In this document: piece after piece, positions 62,076-64,000 of the stretch
Position numbering within the stretch: position 1 is the stretch's first letter
How the letters are laid out: every line of letters starts with the position of its first letter
Assembly (NCBI RefSeq): GCF_001705235.1
Contig: NZ_MCGV01000001.1
Location: 3,972,181 to 4,036,180, forward strand
Direction of reading: 5' to 3'
Source: Clostridium pasteurianum
GTDB taxonomy: Bacteria > Bacillota > Clostridia > Clostridiales > Clostridiaceae
DNA length: 64,000 nucleotides
Position numbers and translations under genes: made by a program
The notes under the pieces: generated by a model
The model's input: the letters and a program-made list of their open reading frames with translations, nothing else
The model's database searches: none
What the model was told of the DNA's origin: nothing

Positions 62076-63074
62076 ATGAAAGTTTTAGTTACTGGAGGAG
62101 CGGGATTTATAGGAAGATGGGTAGTAAAAAGACTTCTTAAAGATAATAATGAAGTAACTGCCATAGATAATTTGTCTAATGGCAATCTATCTAATATTTC
62201 AGAATTTAAATCACTAAAAAATTTTTCATTTTATAAAGGTGATATAAAGGATAATGATTTTCTGGATACGATATTTAAAAATGAATTTGATATAATTTTT
62301 CATCTTGCAGCTTCAATAAATGTTCAGGACAGCATTGATGACCCTAAAACAACATTTTTTAATGATGCAGTGGGAACATTTAATATTTTACAAAAAGCTA
62401 AACAGCAGATGTTTGGCAAAGATAGCAGAATGCAGGGTGATGAATGGAATATTAATGTTGAGAAAATTCATTCATGCAAAGTAGTATTTATGAGTACATG
62501 TATGGTTTATGATAAATGTGATGAAAGTGGGATTAATGAAAAACATCCTACCAAACCTGTATCACCCTACGGCGGAAGTAAGATAGCGGCTGAAAATATG
62601 GTACTATCTTATTATCATGCTTATGGTCTTCCAGCTGTTGTTATTCGGCCTTTTAATACATATGGGCCTTTTCAAAAATCAGGTGGAGAAGGCGGTGTTG
62701 TTTCTATTTTTATAAAAAGTTCTTTAGAAGGTAAGCCTATTAAAATTTATGGTTCAGGTGACCAAACAAGGGATTTGTTATTTGTAAAAGATTGTGCCGA
62801 ATTTATAGTTCAATGTGGTTATAATGATAATGTTAATGGGGAAATAGTTAATGCTGGTACAGGGGAAGATATAAAAATAAATGAGCTTGCAGAGCTTATA
62901 TCAAATAACAGGGTAAAAGTAATACATGTAAAACATATTCATCCTCAGAGTGAAATTATGAAGCTAAAATGTGATTACAGTAAAGCACAAAAAATTTTAG
63001 CTTGGAAGCCGAAATATAATATTAAAGATGGTATTATGGAAACTGAAAAATGGATTTACAATAACAAGTTATGA
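62076..63074 (+). CDS. NAD-dependent sugar epimerase/dehydratase (extended SDR)
   Basis: 332 aa. NAD loop GGAGFIGRWV (7-16), HLAASINVQDS, a catalytic Ser/Thr in MSTCMVYD and YGGSK (~165-169), RPFNTYGPFQ. Resembles UDP-glucose 4-epimerase or dTDP-glucose dehydratase families; substrate cannot be fixed from sequence. SD AAAAGGTGATA. Last complete gene of the cluster. Confidence 0.83.
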   Translation: MKVLVTGGAGFIGRWVVKRLLKDNNEVTAIDNLSNGNLSNISEFKSLKNFSFYKGDIKDNDFLDTIFKNEFDIIFHLAASINVQDSIDDPKTTFFNDAVGTFNILQKAKQQMFGKDSRMQGDEWNINVEKIHSCKVVFMSTCMVYDKCDESGINEKHPTKPVSPYGGSKIAAENMVLSYYHAYGLPAVVIRPFNTYGPFQKSGGEGGVVSIFIKSSLEGKPIKIYGSGDQTRDLLFVKDCAEFIVQCGYNDNVNGEIVNAGTGEDIKINELAELISNNRVKVIHVKHIHPQSEIMKLKCDYSKAQKILAWKPKYNIKDGIMETEKWIYNNKL

Positions 63075-63082
63075 TGATATAT

Positions 63083-63113
63083 AAAACTTAGAGAAAATAA
63101 CTCTAAGTTTTTT
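63083..63113 (+). terminator. Terminator after the SDR gene
   Basis: aaaacttagag / ctctaagtttt with an AT loop and T-run. It would make the PseI-like gene a separate unit. A candidate sigma-28-like box (CTAA-N15-GACGATAA, 63103-63129) overlaps it but is weak. Confidence 0.75.
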
Positions 63114-63168
63114 GTGGTTTTTGACGATAATAAATGTATGACTTTTAGATTAACTAGAGGTGAATTTG

Positions 63169-64000
63169 ATGAAAAAGGTATTTAATATAGAGAATAAAAA
63201 GGTTGGTAGTGATTCACCTGCATTTATAATAGCAGAATTATCTGCAAATCACCTTCAAAGGTATGAAAATGCAGTTAAGCTTATAAAAGAAGCTAAAAAA
63301 GCTGGAGCGGATGCTGTAAAGCTTCAAACATATACTCCTGATACTATAACAATGGATTGTGATAATGAGTACTTTCAGATAAAACAGGGTACAATATGGG
63401 ATGGAACAACACTTCATAAATTATATGAGAAAGCGTATACTCCGTGGGATTGGCAGCCAAAGCTGAAAAAAGTTGCAGAGGAGGAAGGACTCATTTGTTT
63501 TTCGTCTCCGTTTGATAATACGGCTGTGGATTTTCTTGAAAAAATGAATGTTCCAGCGTATAAAATTGCTTCATTTGAAATTACGGATATACCATTTATA
63601 GAATATGTGGCTGCTAAGGGAAAACCAGTAATTATATCAACAGGTATTGCTGAGCTTTCTGATATAGAGGAAGCATTAAAAGCATGTAAAAGAGTTGGAA
63701 ATAATGAAGTCGTACTTTTGAAATGTACAAGTGAATATCCAGCACCATACGAAGATATTAACCTTAAAACAATACCTAATATGGCTGAAACATTTGAAGT
63801 GGTAGTGGGTATTTCTGATCATACTCTTGGAACTTCAGTTTCAGTGGCAGCAGTGGCATTAGGAGCAAAAATAGTTGAAAAGCACTTCACACTAGATAGA
63901 AATCTTGGAGGACCTGATTCTAAGTTTTCAATGGAACCAAAGGAATTTAAAAATATGGTAGATTCTATTAGAAATGTGGAAAAAGCATTAGGAAAAGTTA
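63169..64000 (+). CDS. pseI: Pseudaminic acid synthase-like enzyme (NeuB family), 3' end outside window
   Basis: First 277 residues of a NeuB-type aldolase that condenses PEP with a 6-deoxy-diamino-hexose or ManNAc. IIAELSANHLQ (~16-26), KLQTYTPDTITM, a PseI-type GTIWDGTTLHKLYEKAYTPW, FSSPFD, KIASFEI, LLKCTSEYP and ISDHTLG. The TPDTIT and W-rich segments favour PseI over NeuB. ATG 63169 follows AGAGGTGA. The C-terminal SAF antifreeze-like domain should lie beyond 64000. Confidence 0.85.
   Translation, partial: MKKVFNIENKKVGSDSPAFIIAELSANHLQRYENAVKLIKEAKKAGADAVKLQTYTPDTITMDCDNEYFQIKQGTIWDGTTLHKLYEKAYTPWDWQPKLKKVAEEEGLICFSSPFDNTAVDFLEKMNVPAYKIASFEITDIPFIEYVAAKGKPVIISTGIAELSDIEEALKACKRVGNNEVVLLKCTSEYPAPYEDINLKTIPNMAETFEVVVGISDHTLGTSVSVAAVALGAKIVEKHFTLDRNLGGPDSKFSMEPKEFKNMVDSIRNVEKALGKV

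Noticed and set aside
63103-63129. Sigma-28-like box (CTAA-N15-GACGATAA) before the PseI-like gene
   Set aside because: The -35 deviates and overlaps a terminator stem; kept only as a remark.

Overview
The window is AT-rich, Gram-positive, anaerobe-type DNA with strong AGGAGG ribosome binding sites. Pyruvate:ferredoxin oxidoreductase, a glgC-glgD-glgA operon, a CymR/cysK/iscS/mnmA block and a CheC/CheD/FliW/CsrA-type flagellar system all point to a solventogenic Clostridium. From memory of gene order it resembles Clostridium acetobutylicum or a close relative; no database search was possible.

Layout. (1) 1-8155, accessory: the C-terminal part of a large serine recombinase cut by the window edge, a secreted alpha/beta hydrolase, a Cof-type HAD phosphatase, an asparagine synthetase truncated inside its synthetase domain, an ECF sigma factor with a membrane anti-sigma partner, and an ArsR/SmtB metal sensor. 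Two families of long palindromic repeats fill the gaps. (2) 8156-12732, minus strand: glycogen operon glgC-glgD-glgA plus a lysine-rich protein with a starch-binding domain. (3) 13010-21393: cysteine and thiolation genes (cysteine-free Rrf2/CymR-like regulator, cysK, nifS/iscS-like, mnmA), a RecJ-like nuclease, murG and a LysM-CAP secreted protein, with more palindromes. (4) 22020-27920: PFOR with a Rex-like operator, a DUF1292 protein with a Cys/His-rich head, a HAD-IB phosphatase and a class IV aminotransferase. (5) 28078-37342: fapA-cheW-cheD-cheB-cheR-cheA-cheC-cheY, cheW2, fliM. (6) 37415-51259: fliY, then flgM-flgN-flgK-flgL-fliW-csrA-flaG-unknown-fliS-fliD-fliT-like, then three flagellin genes with insertion-sequence debris between the second and third. 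(7) 51392-64000: a flagellin-glycosylation type locus (TPR glycosyltransferase, Maf/DUF115 protein, PseB-like dehydratase, FkbH-like enzyme with acyl carrier protein, AAC(3)-fold acyltransferase, DUF4910 protein, ATP-grasp ligase, HAD phosphatase, CgeB-like glycosyltransferase, SDR epimerase) ending in a PseI-like sialic-acid-family synthase cut by the right edge.

How it works together. Four near-perfect sigma-28 (FliA/SigD) promoters of the form TAAA-N15-TACGATA(A/T) precede fapA/che, flgM, flagellin 1 and flagellin 3; a fifth, slightly divergent one precedes the glycosylation locus. This ties chemotaxis, filament assembly, flagellin and probably flagellin glycosylation into one late regulon gated by FlgM. 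All three flagellin leaders carry an identical hairpin presenting GGA in its loop at fixed spacing from the Shine-Dalgarno, the arrangement expected for CsrA repression relieved by FliW; both regulators are encoded just upstream.

Most notable: fliM is frameshifted at a (TA)7 tract that would be in frame with six units (possible phase-variable motility switch); a 191-bp palindromic element sits directly after the stop codons of four genes in one orientation with compensatory base changes; and the glycosylation locus includes genes for an activated hydroxyacyl-ACP branch.
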